The notes: generated by a model from the letters alone, not told the origin. Counted from the stretch's first letter, positions 27,198 through 36,680 are shown. The stretch: 64,000 nt of DNA from an uncultured Eubacterium sp. (GCA_910583555.1 CAJTXO010000016.1:33385-97384); one strand, 5' to 3'. A program made the numbers and translations.

Positions 27198-28616
27198 TCA
27201 CCGCACAACCTGAACCTTGATCATATTTGTCGTCCCCGAGATTCCGATCGGCACGCCGGACGTAAACACGGCCACGTCTCCCTTTTCTACCAGTCCTTTT
27301 TCCAGACACGCCTCCGTCGCGTAGTCAAACAGTTCGAACACTTCGTCCTTCTCCTGCAGGAGCACCGGCGTCACGCCCCACGACATATTGAGCTGTCTCG
27401 ACACCTTTTCCGTGATCGCGCAGCCAATAATGTCACAGTCCGGCCGGTATCGGGAGATCATGCGCGCTGAACGGCCCGATTTCGTGACGGTGATGATCGC
27501 CCTCGCGTTGAGGTCGTGTGCCGTCGTACATGTGGCGTGGCAGATCGCGTCTGTGATATCCGGGTTCGCTTTTCTGTCATGGATAAAAAAGCGTTTGCGG
27601 TAATCCACGTCCTGCTCGATCCGCTCCGCGATCCGAACCATCGTCTGCAGCGACTCCACCGGGTACTTGCCCGCGGCGGTCTCACCGGAAAGCATGATCG
27701 CGCTCGTCCCATCATAAATGGCGTTTGCCACATCTGCCGTCTCCGCTCTCGTCGGCCGCGGGTGCTTCATCATGGAATCGAGCATCTGGGTCGCCGTGAT
27801 CACCTGTTTTCCTGCCTCATACACCTTCTTAATGATCATCTTCTGGATGACCGGCACCTCTTCGTCCGGCACCTCCACTCCCATATCGCCGCGGGCGATC
27901 ATAATGCCATCGGCCGCCGCGATGATCTCATCGATGTTATCCACGCCTTCGGCATTTTCAATCTTCGCGATGATATTAATATCCTCTCCGCCGTTTTCAT
28001 CGAGGAGCGTACGGATCTGCATAACATCCTCCGCCGTACGGGTGAAGGAAGCCGCCACAAAATCAACTCCCTGCTCGATGCCAAATAGAATATCCTCTCT
28101 GTCCCTCTCACTCATATAGGGAAGATTAATATGAACATTCGGTACATTGATCCCCTTATGATCAGAAACTGCACCGCCGTTCACAACCTCGCATATGATA
28201 TCTTCGCCCTTTACTTCCCGCACGATAAGTTCCACGAGTCCATCGTCGATCAGAATGCGGTTGCCCGGCTTCTCGTCCTCATACAGTTTCGGATACGTCA
28301 CAGACACTCTCTCTTCATCCCCCATCACCTCCCGGCACGTAAGGGTAAAGGCCGCTCCCGGCTCCAGGACGATCCTGCCTCCCTCAAAAACGCCGGTGCG
28401 GATTTCCGGCCCTTTTGTATCCAACAACATCGCCACCGGTTTCCCGCACTGTTTTCTCAGTTTACGCAGCATCTCCATGCGCTTCTGCTGCTCTTCATGG
28501 CTTCCGTGGGAAAAGTTAAACCTGGCAACGTTCATTCCCGATTCGATCAGAGTGAGAAGCACCTCTTCCCGATCGGTGGCCGGTCCCATTGTACAAACGA
28601 TCTTCGTCTTTCTCAA
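27198..28616 (-). CDS. pyk: Pyruvate kinase
   Basis: A 472-aa glycolytic enzyme that makes pyruvate and ATP from PEP. It shows the start MRKTKIVCTMGPATD, the ADP-site segment NFSHGSHEEQQKRM, the active-site signature IIAKIENAEGVDNIDEI with the catalytic Lys, and TATQMLDSMMKHPRPTRAE. The B domain is present. The length matches the short form without the C-terminal PEP-utiliser domain found in many Bacilli. It is transcribed divergently from the chemoreceptor and is followed by pckA on the same strand, placing two PEP-node enzymes together. Confidence 0.97.
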   Translation of the reverse strand: MRKTKIVCTMGPATDREEVLLTLIESGMNVARFNFSHGSHEEQQKRMEMLRKLRKQCGKPVAMLLDTKGPEIRTGVFEGGRIVLEPGAAFTLTCREVMGDEERVSVTYPKLYEDEKPGNRILIDDGLVELIVREVKGEDIICEVVNGGAVSDHKGINVPNVHINLPYMSERDREDILFGIEQGVDFVAASFTRTAEDVMQIRTLLDENGGEDINIIAKIENAEGVDNIDEIIAAADGIMIARGDMGVEVPDEEVPVIQKMIIKKVYEAGKQVITATQMLDSMMKHPRPTRAETADVANAIYDGTSAIMLSGETAAGKYPVESLQTMVRIAERIEQDVDYRKRFFIHDRKANPDITDAICHATCTTAHDLNARAIITVTKSGRSARMISRYRPDCDIIGCAITEKVSRQLNMSWGVTPVLLQEKDEVFELFDYATEACLEKGLVEKGDVAVFTSGVPIGISGTTNMIKVQVVR

Positions 28617-28700
28617 AATTTAGTTCCTCCTTTACTTTTTTGGTCTTTTTACATCAGTTTACCAAATCTTTCTTCATTTGTAACTAACATTTTAAAAAAC

Positions 28701-28729
28701 TTGCGCCATCGGGTACAAAATGTTATAAT
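28701..28729 (+). promoter_or_regulatory. Promoter of the chemoreceptor gene
   Basis: -35 TTGCGC (28701-28706), a 17-bp spacer, -10 TATAAT (28724-28729), 42 bp before the start codon. It looks like sigma-A rather than sigma-28. Confidence 0.65.
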
Positions 28730-28770
28730 ACCTTCAGAAATACTATATTTTGTAAATGGAGGAAAAGTAC

Positions 28771-30486
28771 ATGGAAAAGAAAAAAGGATTACGTTTGGCA
28801 TTCAAACTGAGCCTGATGGTCGCTGTCCCCATTTTACTCGTAACACTGACAGGGATCTGTCTTGGCGCCGTAAAACAGGGACAATTATCCAAAACCCTCG
28901 TTGAACGGGAAATCAGCGGTATCGCGAGAAGCGTACGCGAAGTTTACATGGGCCTGGAAAGCGACGAACCCTTCACACTAAAGGATGGAACCCTTTCAAA
29001 GGGCTCAACTACACTAACAGATAACTATGAAATCATTGACAAACTAAAATCCGAACAGGATGTGGAACTTTCCCTGTTCTTCGGCGACACCAGGCTTCTC
29101 ACCACTTTGACGGATGAATCCGGAAAGCGTGAGATAAACACACAGATGTCTGACGCCGTCTTTTCGCAGATCAACAAAGGCGAAGATTATTATGCCCGTG
29201 ATATTGAATTGTTTGGAACATCTTATGCCGGTTACTATGTTCCGCTTTACCAGCCGGGTTCAAACGAGGTCATCGGCAGCATCTTCTGCGGCCGCAGTCA
29301 GAAGCAGATCAATACCAGTATGAAGGACACGATTTTTTCGATGGCCGCGGCGATGTTAGGCATATTCGCCGTTACTTTTGTCATCGTTCTCATTCTGGTG
29401 ACACGAATCATCAAAGTACTGAACGGCGCCGTAACAAATCTGAACGAGGTGGCAAGGGGTGCGCTCAATATAAATATGGGGCCATCCATCTTAAACCGAT
29501 CCGATGAAGTCGGGGACATCGCCCGCTCCGTCCAGCGGCTGATCCATTCCCTGCGTGAAATTCTTACGAACATTACAACTTCCGCCAAATCACTCGAACA
29601 GTTTTCGGATAAATTTTCCACTTCGTTTGATGTCATCGCAAATTCGATCGACGATGTCAATACTGCCGTAGATGAAATTGCCAACGGCGCGACCGGACAG
29701 GCCGGAGAGACGATGAACGCAAGCGAAAAGGTAAACAACATGGGGCATTCGCTTGACCAGACAGCTGCGAGCATCGAAACACTGAACAACAGCTCCGGCA
29801 AGATGAAAGAATACAATAAAACTGCCGCGAAAAACCTCACTGAACTGTATGATATAAGCAAACAGACAAAAGAGTCCGTTCTTCTCGTACAGGATCAGAC
29901 CAACCTGACAAATCAGTCTGCGCAAAAAATCCGGGAAGCTACCGAACTGATTACAAATATTGCCGGCCAGACAAATCTTCTTTCTTTGAACGCCAGCATA
30001 GAGGCAGCGAGAGCTGGTGAAAACGGAAAAGGATTTGCGGTCGTGGCCGATGAGATCCGGCAGCTGTCCGAGCAGTCCAGAGAGTCAGCTGAAAAGATCG
30101 CGGAGATCGTCAATTCCCTTTTGGAAAATTCAAATACCAGCGTTCATACAATGAACGAAGTCACTGAAAACATCCAGAGGCAGAATGATAAGCTGCTCGA
30201 AACAGGGAACATGTTCAGTTCATTAAATAGTGAGATCAAAGATGTAACAAATGCCATTGAACATATCAACGAGCAGACGGTAACGCTCGACGAGCATAAG
30301 AACACGGTACTCAGCATTGTAGACGGCCTTGCCGCCATCGCGCAGCAAAACGCGGCAAGTACCGAAGAAACTTCCGCCTCAATGCTTGAACTTCAAAAAA
30401 CGATACAGACGTGCCACGAAGCCACATCCGATCTTGTCAAGCTGGCAAAAGAATTATCGAAGAACACAAAGCATTTCGAACTATAA
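28771..30486 (+). CDS. Methyl-accepting chemotaxis protein
   Basis: A 571-aa membrane chemoreceptor. Membrane segment 1 is at about residues 10-30 ([20 protein letters not shown]), an extracytoplasmic single-Cache-like sensor runs to about 185, and segment 2 is at about 190-215 ([19 protein letters not shown]). A HAMP domain follows. The cytoplasmic signalling hairpin with the near-invariant tip [20 protein letters not shown] is intact, followed by [15 protein letters not shown]. The start with GGAGG before MEKKKGLRL is preferred over the ATG five codons upstream. Ligand unknown. It fits with the flagellar genes at 55-60 kb. Confidence 0.93.
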   Translation: MEKKKGLRLAFKLSLMVAVPILLVTLTGICLGAVKQGQLSKTLVEREISGIARSVREVYMGLESDEPFTLKDGTLSKGSTTLTDNYEIIDKLKSEQDVELSLFFGDTRLLTTLTDESGKREINTQMSDAVFSQINKGEDYYARDIELFGTSYAGYYVPLYQPGSNEVIGSIFCGRSQKQINTSMKDTIFSMAAAMLGIFAVTFVIVLILVTRIIKVLNGAVTNLNEVARGALNINMGPSILNRSDEVGDIARSVQRLIHSLREILTNITTSAKSLEQFSDKFSTSFDVIANSIDDVNTAVDEIANGATGQAGETMNASEKVNNMGHSLDQTAASIETLNNSSGKMKEYNKTAAKNLTELYDISKQTKESVLLVQDQTNLTNQSAQKIREATELITNIAGQTNLLSLNASIEAARAGENGKGFAVVADEIRQLSEQSRESAEKIAEIVNSLLENSNTSVHTMNEVTENIQRQNDKLLETGNMFSSLNSEIKDVTNAIEHINEQTVTLDEHKNTVLSIVDGLAAIAQQNAASTEETSASMLELQKTIQTCHEATSDLVKLAKELSKNTKHFEL

Positions 30487-30512
30487 TACATTATAAGATA
30501 TTGTATAAAAGA

Positions 30513-30561
30513 AGAAACTCAAAATCCGCGGAAACAGATGCCGACATGATTTTGAGTTTCT
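30513..30561. terminator. Bidirectional terminator between the chemoreceptor and sugar transferase genes
   Basis: A 14-bp perfect stem (AGAAACTCAAAATC, 30513-30526, with 30548-30561), with T runs on both sides. It serves the plus-strand chemoreceptor gene and the minus-strand polysaccharide gene ending at 30565. Confidence 0.9.
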
Positions 30562-30564
30562 TTT

Positions 30565-31977
30565 CTAATCCTTTTTCACGATATCCTTCAAAACCAGGGA
30601 GACATCCGATGTATCCTTTTCCCTCGCTGCCGTCACCTGCGTATCGCGGATCCCCTCGGTCGCCTCTCGTTTTAAGACGATCTTCACAGTCATTAAAAAC
30701 AACTTAATGTCAAGCCAAAGACTGTAGTTTTCGATATAAAATAGATCTAACTTCAGCTTATCATAGGGAATCGTATTATACTTCCCATAAATCTGCGCAA
30801 AACCGGTCAATCCTGCCTTTACCCTCATGCGGAATTCAAATTCCGGCATGCTTTCCATATATTCCCGGATGATCTCAGGTCTCTCCGGACGCGGGCCGAC
30901 AAAGGACATCTCCCCTTTTATCACATTGAAAAGCTGCGGCAGTTCATCAATCCTCGTGGCCCGGATAAATTTGCCAAACGGCGTGATCCTGGCGTCCCCG
31001 ACGGACGCCAGCTTTGCAACACCGTCGCTCTCCGCATCTTCCACCATACTCCGGAACTTGACGATCTCAAATTCCCGGCCGCCCTCCGTACAGCGAACCT
31101 GTTTATAAAATACACGGCCGCCGTCATACAGTTTGATCACCAGCGCCACGATCAACATGACTGGCGACAGAGCGATCAGCATCGGCACCGCCAGAAAAAG
31201 ATCGAGCGCGCGTTTCCAAAAGCGCTGGTCAAAACTCATCGCGTATCCCCTGGTCAGCAAAAATGGTGTATCAAAAATATGGATACGGTCGGTTCCCATC
31301 ATGATAATGTCGGAAATTTTCGGGATCACATAAGCGCGGATCCCATTTCCATAACAATATTTCAAAACCTCATTACGCTGTTTAACACCAATATCGCCTA
31401 TAATCACCGCTTCAAAATCCTTTACCTTTTCCGCGATGGCTTCCAACCCCTCATTTACATTGATGGCGTCGTATATCGCGTATTTATCACGGCGCTCCTC
31501 CACTTTATAGACAAGGTCCGTCGCCGGACGCTCCCCGTAGATGAGCAGGATCTTCCATGACTTAAATATGCGGCCATACACTTTCCCGGCACAAAAACTC
31601 CACAGGGTAGTGATGATAAAATCCCCCACTGTCATCACAATCATCGGCACAATGTTGATCATGCGGAACGCCAGAAGGGAGATGATCATGTATGTGATCA
31701 CATTGACGATAAAAATCGAGAGATACTGCGACAGGATCACCTCGATCCGGCGCAGCTGCCCGATCTTCATCGCCCCATACATGCGGTTAAAAAACACGAG
31801 GAACACCGCATAGAGAAATATCACCACATAGTTTCCCCGGCGGTAAAAACGATAGACGTACATCGTTCCAGCAAAAAACTTATACCAAAAAAGTCCAAAA
31901 AGTACGGTCATTAAAACAATATTGATCAGGGACAAGAAAAACAGTATCGTCTTCTTGTAGGGATCATAATTTTTCAT
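30565..31977 (-). CDS. Polyprenyl-phosphate sugar phosphotransferase (initiating glycosyltransferase)
   Basis: A 470-aa membrane enzyme that transfers a sugar-1-phosphate to undecaprenyl phosphate, the first step of exopolysaccharide or capsule repeat synthesis. The N-terminal half has four or five membrane segments (IILFFLSLINIVLMTVLFGL, VVIFLYAVFLVFF and others) and a Rossmann-like CoA-binding domain. The C-terminal catalytic domain has KRALDLFLAVPMLIALSPVM, the KFRSM motif and the DELPQLFNVIKGEMSFVGPR signature. It starts MKNYDPYKK with GGGGGAAA upstream. The O-antigen ligase-like gene lies upstream in the same direction. Most of a usual polysaccharide locus is absent here. Confidence 0.92.
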   Translation of the reverse strand: MKNYDPYKKTILFFLSLINIVLMTVLFGLFWYKFFAGTMYVYRFYRRGNYVVIFLYAVFLVFFNRMYGAMKIGQLRRIEVILSQYLSIFIVNVITYMIISLLAFRMINIVPMIVMTVGDFIITTLWSFCAGKVYGRIFKSWKILLIYGERPATDLVYKVEERRDKYAIYDAINVNEGLEAIAEKVKDFEAVIIGDIGVKQRNEVLKYCYGNGIRAYVIPKISDIIMMGTDRIHIFDTPFLLTRGYAMSFDQRFWKRALDLFLAVPMLIALSPVMLIVALVIKLYDGGRVFYKQVRCTEGGREFEIVKFRSMVEDAESDGVAKLASVGDARITPFGKFIRATRIDELPQLFNVIKGEMSFVGPRPERPEIIREYMESMPEFEFRMRVKAGLTGFAQIYGKYNTIPYDKLKLDLFYIENYSLWLDIKLFLMTVKIVLKREATEGIRDTQVTAAREKDTSDVSLVLKDIVKKD

Positions 31978-32014
31978 ATTTTCCCCCATTTCTAAATTTG
32001 TTTTTGACTGCGCG

Positions 32015-34039
32015 TCATCGCGCGTTCTTTTTCCGACCCGCTCTGCCTGACTTTGGCTTTTCCTTCCGCCGGGCTTCCCTCTCAGCTTCTCTCTCGGCCT
32101 CCCTCTCGGCTTCTATTTTGGCAGCCTCCCTGCTCTTTTTGATGACACGGTTCACGGCAAATCCGGTACCAAGCAGAGTCCAGTACATGTACTGGGAACC
32201 AACGACGGTATCGTTTGTGAGACCGGCCACCGCAAAGGAAAAGATTCCGATCAGAAGTCCAAAGCCGATCTTTTCCGTATTCGTCAGCCGTTTCCTGCGC
32301 CACAGCAGCCGCACGCCCTCGATCATATACAAAATCCAGAGTCCAGCGTAGGCGATCGCCGAAATCCCGCCTGTCTGGATATAGATCTGCAAAAAGGCAT
32401 TATGCGGTTTATCCACGAGCGTCGTATTGCCGCCGACACGCTTCGAACCGACAAAATCATCGTTCGGGAAAGCGATAATAAACGCGTTCGGCCCGACCCC
32501 CTTAAACCAGTAGGTCTTCATGAGCGGAATCGTCCTCGACCAGATAAATCCACGGCGGTTCGCGATATTCTGGTAATCCTTAAACCCAAAACTTTCTACC
32601 TCGTGCAGTTTTGTAAACTTGCCAAACGGGGTGTAGTACTGCCATTCATTGTCTTTATACATAAAAATCCATTCAATCTGGTTCGGCGTATCGTAAAAAC
32701 GGAAGCCCGGATAGATCTGATCATCCACACTAAAATTTACTGTTCCGAGCGAAACCATTTGAAAACGTTGATCACCAAGCAGAAAACGGCTTTGCTCTGC
32801 CGACCACTCGATCGGGATTTCCTTATTCTGGTCATCATATGCCTGAAACGCAACTTTTTGTCCATCCTCTAACGTCGGGACGAGCACAAATTTTTCTTCA
32901 TTACGCAAAGTCACGTCAAGTCCCTGATCCGTATTGACGATCGAGGCAATATTCCTCGTATCCTCACTTCCCTGAAACAACTTATTCATCGTGTTCTTAA
33001 AAAAGGTGGTCCGGGAGACACCGAAACCGGCTGCTAAAACTACGACGACCACCGCGCCGGCGATCGCTCGCCTTTTCCAGCCATTTCCACCCGTCTTCCC
33101 GCCATTTTCAGCCGTCACTTCCTGCCCGCCTGCACCGGCTTCCTTCGTCAGCGCATTCACAAGGATGAGAAACGCGGCGGAGACCGCACCGGCCACTACT
33201 GAAATCGCGCCGGCGGATGACGAAGAACCAAACAGCGATATGATCAGTCCCACAATAACGGCGACGCAGGCGATCCGAACTGCCAATGCCTTTCCGTCCT
33301 TTTTCGGGGCGCGCGTCGTCACAAATGCCGCAACGACCGGAAGTACGAGTGCGACAAATGGGCCCACATAGTTGGGATTGCTAAACGTGATGATGACATT
33401 GGAAATGCCTTCTTTAAAAGAAATCCCGCCGACACTGCTCTTACTCGTTATGATCTTTTGAACCCAGTCCCAGCTCAGCGGATTGTGTCCTGTCGTCTGC
33501 ATAACGCCGATCAGGGCCAGCAGTCCCACTGTGACCATCATACATTTTATGACTAACGACACCCGGTTTTCCGAATTCACAAACTTATACGCATAAAGAA
33601 ACAGCCAAACATACGCCAAAAGTACCTGCATCGTCTGCCACTGTCCGTATCCGCCCCCCGTAAACGCGAGATTCGGGTAACTGCTGCACACAGAGGAAAT
33701 GATCACCATGATAAAATACACGGCGCAGAGTACTAGTATCTTTCCATCGAAATCTTCCAGCAGCTTTTTTTTGTTCCTGCCGTTCATGTAGTCTCCGATC
33801 GCACTGATAATGATGACAACTGCGGCCACCACTCCCATCACTACTACAGAGATGCTCTTTGCGTACTCAAACGAATCGATCTGCGAGATCTCCGTCACAT
33901 TGAACCAGACAAAGTCCGAAAATTCCGTCTGGTAATCCTTCGTAAGTATGACAAAAGGAATCAGGCAAAGCGCTATCAATATTGGCAGAAGGACACCTAT
34001 ATCCCCCTTCGTAGTATTTATTTTTTTCGCATATTTCAT
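32015..34039 (-). CDS. O-antigen ligase/Wzy-family membrane protein
   Basis: A 674-aa polytopic protein with about 12 membrane segments. Between the last ones is a large extracytoplasmic loop (about residues 330-530) carrying the family features: an Arg-rich start RRGFIWSRTIPLMKTYWFKG followed by VGPNAFIIAFPN and DKPHNAFLQIYIQTGG. The His of DKPHN matches the conserved catalytic region of WaaL/Wzy proteins. The C-terminus is an unusual charged repeat (AEREAEREAEREARRKEK). It probably polymerises or ligates surface glycan. It starts MKYAKKINTTKGD with AAAGGGG upstream. It is probably co-transcribed with the sugar transferase gene 37 nt downstream. Confidence 0.85.
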   Translation of the reverse strand: MKYAKKINTTKGDIGVLLPILIALCLIPFVILTKDYQTEFSDFVWFNVTEISQIDSFEYAKSISVVVMGVVAAVVIIISAIGDYMNGRNKKKLLEDFDGKILVLCAVYFIMVIISSVCSSYPNLAFTGGGYGQWQTMQVLLAYVWLFLYAYKFVNSENRVSLVIKCMMVTVGLLALIGVMQTTGHNPLSWDWVQKIITSKSSVGGISFKEGISNVIITFSNPNYVGPFVALVLPVVAAFVTTRAPKKDGKALAVRIACVAVIVGLIISLFGSSSSAGAISVVAGAVSAAFLILVNALTKEAGAGGQEVTAENGGKTGGNGWKRRAIAGAVVVVVLAAGFGVSRTTFFKNTMNKLFQGSEDTRNIASIVNTDQGLDVTLRNEEKFVLVPTLEDGQKVAFQAYDDQNKEIPIEWSAEQSRFLLGDQRFQMVSLGTVNFSVDDQIYPGFRFYDTPNQIEWIFMYKDNEWQYYTPFGKFTKLHEVESFGFKDYQNIANRRGFIWSRTIPLMKTYWFKGVGPNAFIIAFPNDDFVGSKRVGGNTTLVDKPHNAFLQIYIQTGGISAIAYAGLWILYMIEGVRLLWRRKRLTNTEKIGFGLLIGIFSFAVAGLTNDTVVGSQYMYWTLLGTGFAVNRVIKKSREAAKIEAEREAEREAEREARRKEKPKSGRAGRKKNAR

Positions 34040-34183
34040 TTTCTTTTCCCCTTTGCTTTTTATTATGCAAAAATATCATACTACATTTTAGCAGGATTAT
34101 CTACTGTTTTTGACACTTTTCATAAATCTCCTTTTGATTTTTTCATGTTTTTTTCTTTTTTATACTGCTTTGAGAACTTCTGT

Positions 34184-34256
34184 CAAAATTTCCTATGGAA
34201 ATTTTGTGAAAGATGTGATAAACTGATAGTGGATATATCAATAACGTATCGTTATT
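34184..34256. promoter_or_regulatory. Two perfect palindromes in a divergent control region
   Basis: CAAAATTTCC-TAT-GGAAATTTTG (34184-34206) and AATAACG-TAT-CGTTATT (34240-34256) both have a TAT centre. They lie between the divergent starts of the O-antigen ligase-like gene and the REC-ComFB gene. Either could be a regulator site or a transcript hairpin. The bound factor is unknown. Confidence 0.45.
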
Positions 34257-34300
34257 AAGATTAACATGTCTGCTTACGCGGATGTGGCTGGGGAGAAAGG

Positions 34301-34954
34301 ATGAACATGAAAAACAGAATACTATTCATTGACGATGACAAACAGGCACAGGAACTGTTGTCAGATTTACTGAAAACGGATTATGATTATATTCCGCTTT
34401 CCAATCAGGCAGAGGTGCTTCCCTATCTAAAACAAAGCAACACTCCCATTGATCTGATCCTTTTAGATCTGGATAAAGCCCTGCAGGATGAATTCAGTAT
34501 ACTAAAGGGTGTTCGGGATCACTATTTATATCGGGATGTTCCCATCCTGATCTTAGCAGCGGCAGCATCGTCCGGAAACGCCGCGCAGGTTTTTCACATG
34601 GGAGCGGATGACATTCTTCCAAAACCACTGGATCCGGCTATTACAAAACAGAGGATCCACAACCTGATCCATATTGGCAGGAGCCGCAAGGTACACAACG
34701 TTATGGAAGATCTGATCGAGTCAGAAATTGATAAAAATCTGGATGTTTTGGGAATCTGCCCGTGTCCTCAGTGCCGTAAGGACCTGCTGACACTGACTTT
34801 GAATCATTCGAAACCAAAATATGTAAGCACCGGGAAAGGCGAGTCCATTATCCATGCCAGTCAGCTCGCGTCAATTGATGAGCGTATCCAGCTATTGGCA
34901 GAGATTACCCGCTATGCAAAGCTGATCAAAGAAAAACCTCGTCACGAGGTATAA
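34301..34954 (+). CDS. Response-regulator receiver protein with ComFB domain
   Basis: A 217-aa protein. Residues 1-120 form a receiver domain: acidic pocket IDDDKQ, likely phosphorylated Asp in LILLDLDKAL (about residue 56) and Lys in ILPKPLDP. The usual Thr after strand 4 is replaced by Ala (ILILAAAAS). The C-terminal half is a late-competence ComFB-type domain: VHNVMEDLIESEIDKNLDVL, then ICPCPQCRKD with three cysteines. ComFB-like domains in cyanobacteria bind cyclic di-nucleotides. No kinase is adjacent. It could link signalling to the surface genes on the other side. Confidence 0.85.
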   Translation: MNMKNRILFIDDDKQAQELLSDLLKTDYDYIPLSNQAEVLPYLKQSNTPIDLILLDLDKALQDEFSILKGVRDHYLYRDVPILILAAAASSGNAAQVFHMGADDILPKPLDPAITKQRIHNLIHIGRSRKVHNVMEDLIESEIDKNLDVLGICPCPQCRKDLLTLTLNHSKPKYVSTGKGESIIHASQLASIDERIQLLAEITRYAKLIKEKPRHEV

Positions 34955-34989
34955 AAAGCTATCGGGTATCCGGTGTCAATCTACATACG

Positions 34990-35030
34990 AAAAAAGGAGT
35001 TTCCTCATCTGTCGGGGAAACTCCTTTTTT
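34990..35030 (+). terminator. Terminator after the REC-ComFB gene
   Basis: Stem AAAGGAGTTTCC with the complementary arm at 35016-35026, followed by a run of T. It lies 36 bp past the stop codon. Confidence 0.9.
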
Positions 35031-35116
35031 CGTCCAAATTTTATTTTCTTTTCACTCGACCACCCTATTGCTCCGGTTTTACGCACAAAGCAATTCCTAT
35101 TCTTTTTATTTGCACC

Positions 35117-35365
35117 TTAGTCTTTGTGCATCGTCCCAGAATCCGCTTTTCCGATGAGGTCCCTTTCATTTACCCGATCAAAGCAAATGCCGGTTATTTT
35201 TCCTTCATCGTCGCTTAGATAATCGAGCATGTACGAGGGCTCCTCCAGTATGCTCAAAAGTTCTTCCGGATTGCTGTAAGTGCATGTCCGCCCCTCGATC
35301 TGTACTGTCAGTCCCATCGCCTTTGCCCGTTCCAGCTCATCACGGAGCCATGAAGTTTCTCTCAA
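35117..35365 (-). CDS. Unknown 82-aa acidic protein
   Basis: The start is probably TTG at 35365 (TTGAGAGAAACT...), because GGGGGGATT lies about 8 nt upstream and there is no in-frame ATG before residue 16. The sequence is acidic and small (LRDELERAKAMGLTVQIEG, then YMLDYLSDDEGKITGICFDR), with an alpha-beta pattern and a single pair of cysteines. It has no signal peptide. Not recognised as a known family. It may form an operon with the 36-aa open frame 98 bp upstream. Confidence 0.55.
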   Translation of the reverse strand: MRETSWLRDELERAKAMGLTVQIEGRTCTYSNPEELLSILEEPSYMLDYLSDDEGKITGICFDRVNERDLIGKADSGTMHKD

Positions 35366-35463
35366 CTAAATCCCCCCAAAACTGTGTGATAAAAGGAAGT
35401 GATGCCGCGATGCAAAAATCAGTTCCCTTTCGCAAATCAAGATAAAAGATACTGAACCGTTTT

Positions 35464-35574
35464 TCACTTTGTTGTAACATGTTTCATTCCATTGGATACC
35501 TGAGCGATATTGCTAACAGAATAATCAGATTGATCAGGAAAGATGTCGAACGAAAACCTCCGCCCCAAATCCAT
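35464..35574 (-). CDS. Possible 36-aa peptide gene
   Basis: A short minus-strand frame begins MDLGRRFSFDIFPDQSDYSV and ends HVTTK. The ATG at 35574 is 7 nt after the strong site AAAGGGGG; a second ATG two codons upstream is too close to it. A good promoter lies just upstream (-35 TTGATT, 18 bp, -10 TATAAT), preceded by three 20-bp tandem repeats at 35640-35699. The peptide is hydrophilic and has no signal or cysteine. It could be a signalling or leader peptide or an unknown small protein. The nucleotide signals are stronger evidence than the peptide sequence. Confidence 0.45.
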   Translation of the reverse strand: MDLGRRFSFDIFPDQSDYSVSNIAQVSNGMKHVTTK

Positions 35575-35615
35575 AGTCATACCCCCTTTCCGGAATATCT
35601 TTTATCTTTATACAT

Positions 35616-35699
35616 ATTATAATATTCATACATGAAAAAAATCAAGTGTTGTATAGACGGGAAAACTGTCGTTTATACGTAAAAACTGTCGTTTGTACG
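35616..35699 (-). promoter_or_regulatory. Promoter with three 20-bp tandem repeats upstream
   Basis: On the minus strand three units of exactly 20 bp run in series: CGTACAAACGACAGTTTTTA (35680-35699), CGTATAAACGACAGTTTTCC (35660-35679) and a diverged CGTCTATACAACACTTGATT (35640-35659). The last contains the -35 TTGATT. The -10 TATAAT is the complement of 35616-35621 after an 18-bp spacer. Helically phased direct repeats of this kind are typical activator arrays (LytTR or OmpR-type). No regulator is next to it. Confidence 0.65.
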
Positions 35700-35833
35700 T
35701 TATAGTGAGAATAATTCCTGAAATTGTTGAAAAATTTGGGCAAATTTTCTTCTCTTAAATTGTTGACTTTATCCACGTAATAATTTATACTTTTTTTATT
35801 GAACATCAAATAGTACAGAAAGGAAGTGGGTTT

Positions 35834-36643
35834 GTGAGAATTGAACGCATCAGCGACAACCAGATACGCTGTATCCTTAGTAAACGAGATCTTTCTGAAC
35901 GTCAGTTGAAAATCAGTGAACTGGCATATGGTTCCGAACGGGCAAAAGAACTTTTCCGAGATATGATGGAACAGGCAAGCTCAGACTTTGGCTTTGATGC
36001 AGACGACATTCCACTTATGATCGAGGCGATCCCGACTTCAAAGGAATCCATCGTCCTTGTGATAACCAAAGTGGAAGACCCTGATGAATTTGAAGAAAAA
36101 TTTTCGAAATTTGGAAATATCGCTAATAGATTTGAAGAGTATGATGACGAGGATGATGAGTTCTACGACGAAGATCTGGAAGATGAGCCGGATGAATATG
36201 CGGACGACCTGATCAACTGTTTCGAGCAGCTGAACGAAATCATCGCAGAAGCCGATGATAACGGTTCCGACTTTATCCCTCTTCATGAACTTCTCAAAAA
36301 GAGAAGACGCGGCCGGGATGTGTCCGAGAAACACAGCCGGATATCTGGTGATTCCACATCCAGGTTGTATTCGTTCCCTTCACTGAATTTCATTGTCAGC
36401 GCCTCCAAAGCAGTTGTCCGTGTCTATTCAGGAAAAAACAGCGTTTGGAAAGATGAAGAAACCAGCATTTATTATATGATCTTATCTAAGAATAATAAAA
36501 TGGCTTCATTTGATAAAGTATGCTCGATCTTAGGCGAGTTTGGTAAGAAAGAAACTCTGACATACGCCACTCAGGACTTCTTCAATGAACACTATAAGCT
36601 GATCCTGAAGGACGATGCCATTTCCCAGCTGTCCATGCTATGA
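35834..36643 (+). CDS. mecA: Adaptor protein MecA
   Basis: A 269-aa adaptor that brings substrate proteins to the ClpC ATPase. The N-terminal substrate domain begins MRIERISDNQIRCILSKRDL. The central region is highly acidic (EEYDDEDDEFYDEDLEDEPD), and the C-terminal ClpC-binding domain includes FPSLNFIVSASKAVVRVYSG and ends KLILKDDAISQLSML. The start codon is GTG, with AGGAAG 8 nt before it. In Bacillus, MecA controls competence and sporulation through ClpCP. It is followed by a strong terminator. Confidence 0.92.
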   Translation: MRIERISDNQIRCILSKRDLSERQLKISELAYGSERAKELFRDMMEQASSDFGFDADDIPLMIEAIPTSKESIVLVITKVEDPDEFEEKFSKFGNIANRFEEYDDEDDEFYDEDLEDEPDEYADDLINCFEQLNEIIAEADDNGSDFIPLHELLKKRRRGRDVSEKHSRISGDSTSRLYSFPSLNFIVSASKAVVRVYSGKNSVWKDEETSIYYMILSKNNKMASFDKVCSILGEFGKKETLTYATQDFFNEHYKLILKDDAISQLSML

Positions 36644-36680
36644 TACGTACATGTTGGCTCGTTCTTTCGACTAACATGAC

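Noticed and set aside
35640..35699. CRISPR array
   Set aside because: Only three contiguous 20-bp units with no spacers between them and no cas gene in the window. This is an operator-type tandem repeat.
35640..35699. Spo0A boxes (TGTCGAA) in the TGTCGTTT repeats
   Set aside because: The core differs in the last two bases in every unit, and the 20-bp tandem arrangement is not typical of Spo0A sites.
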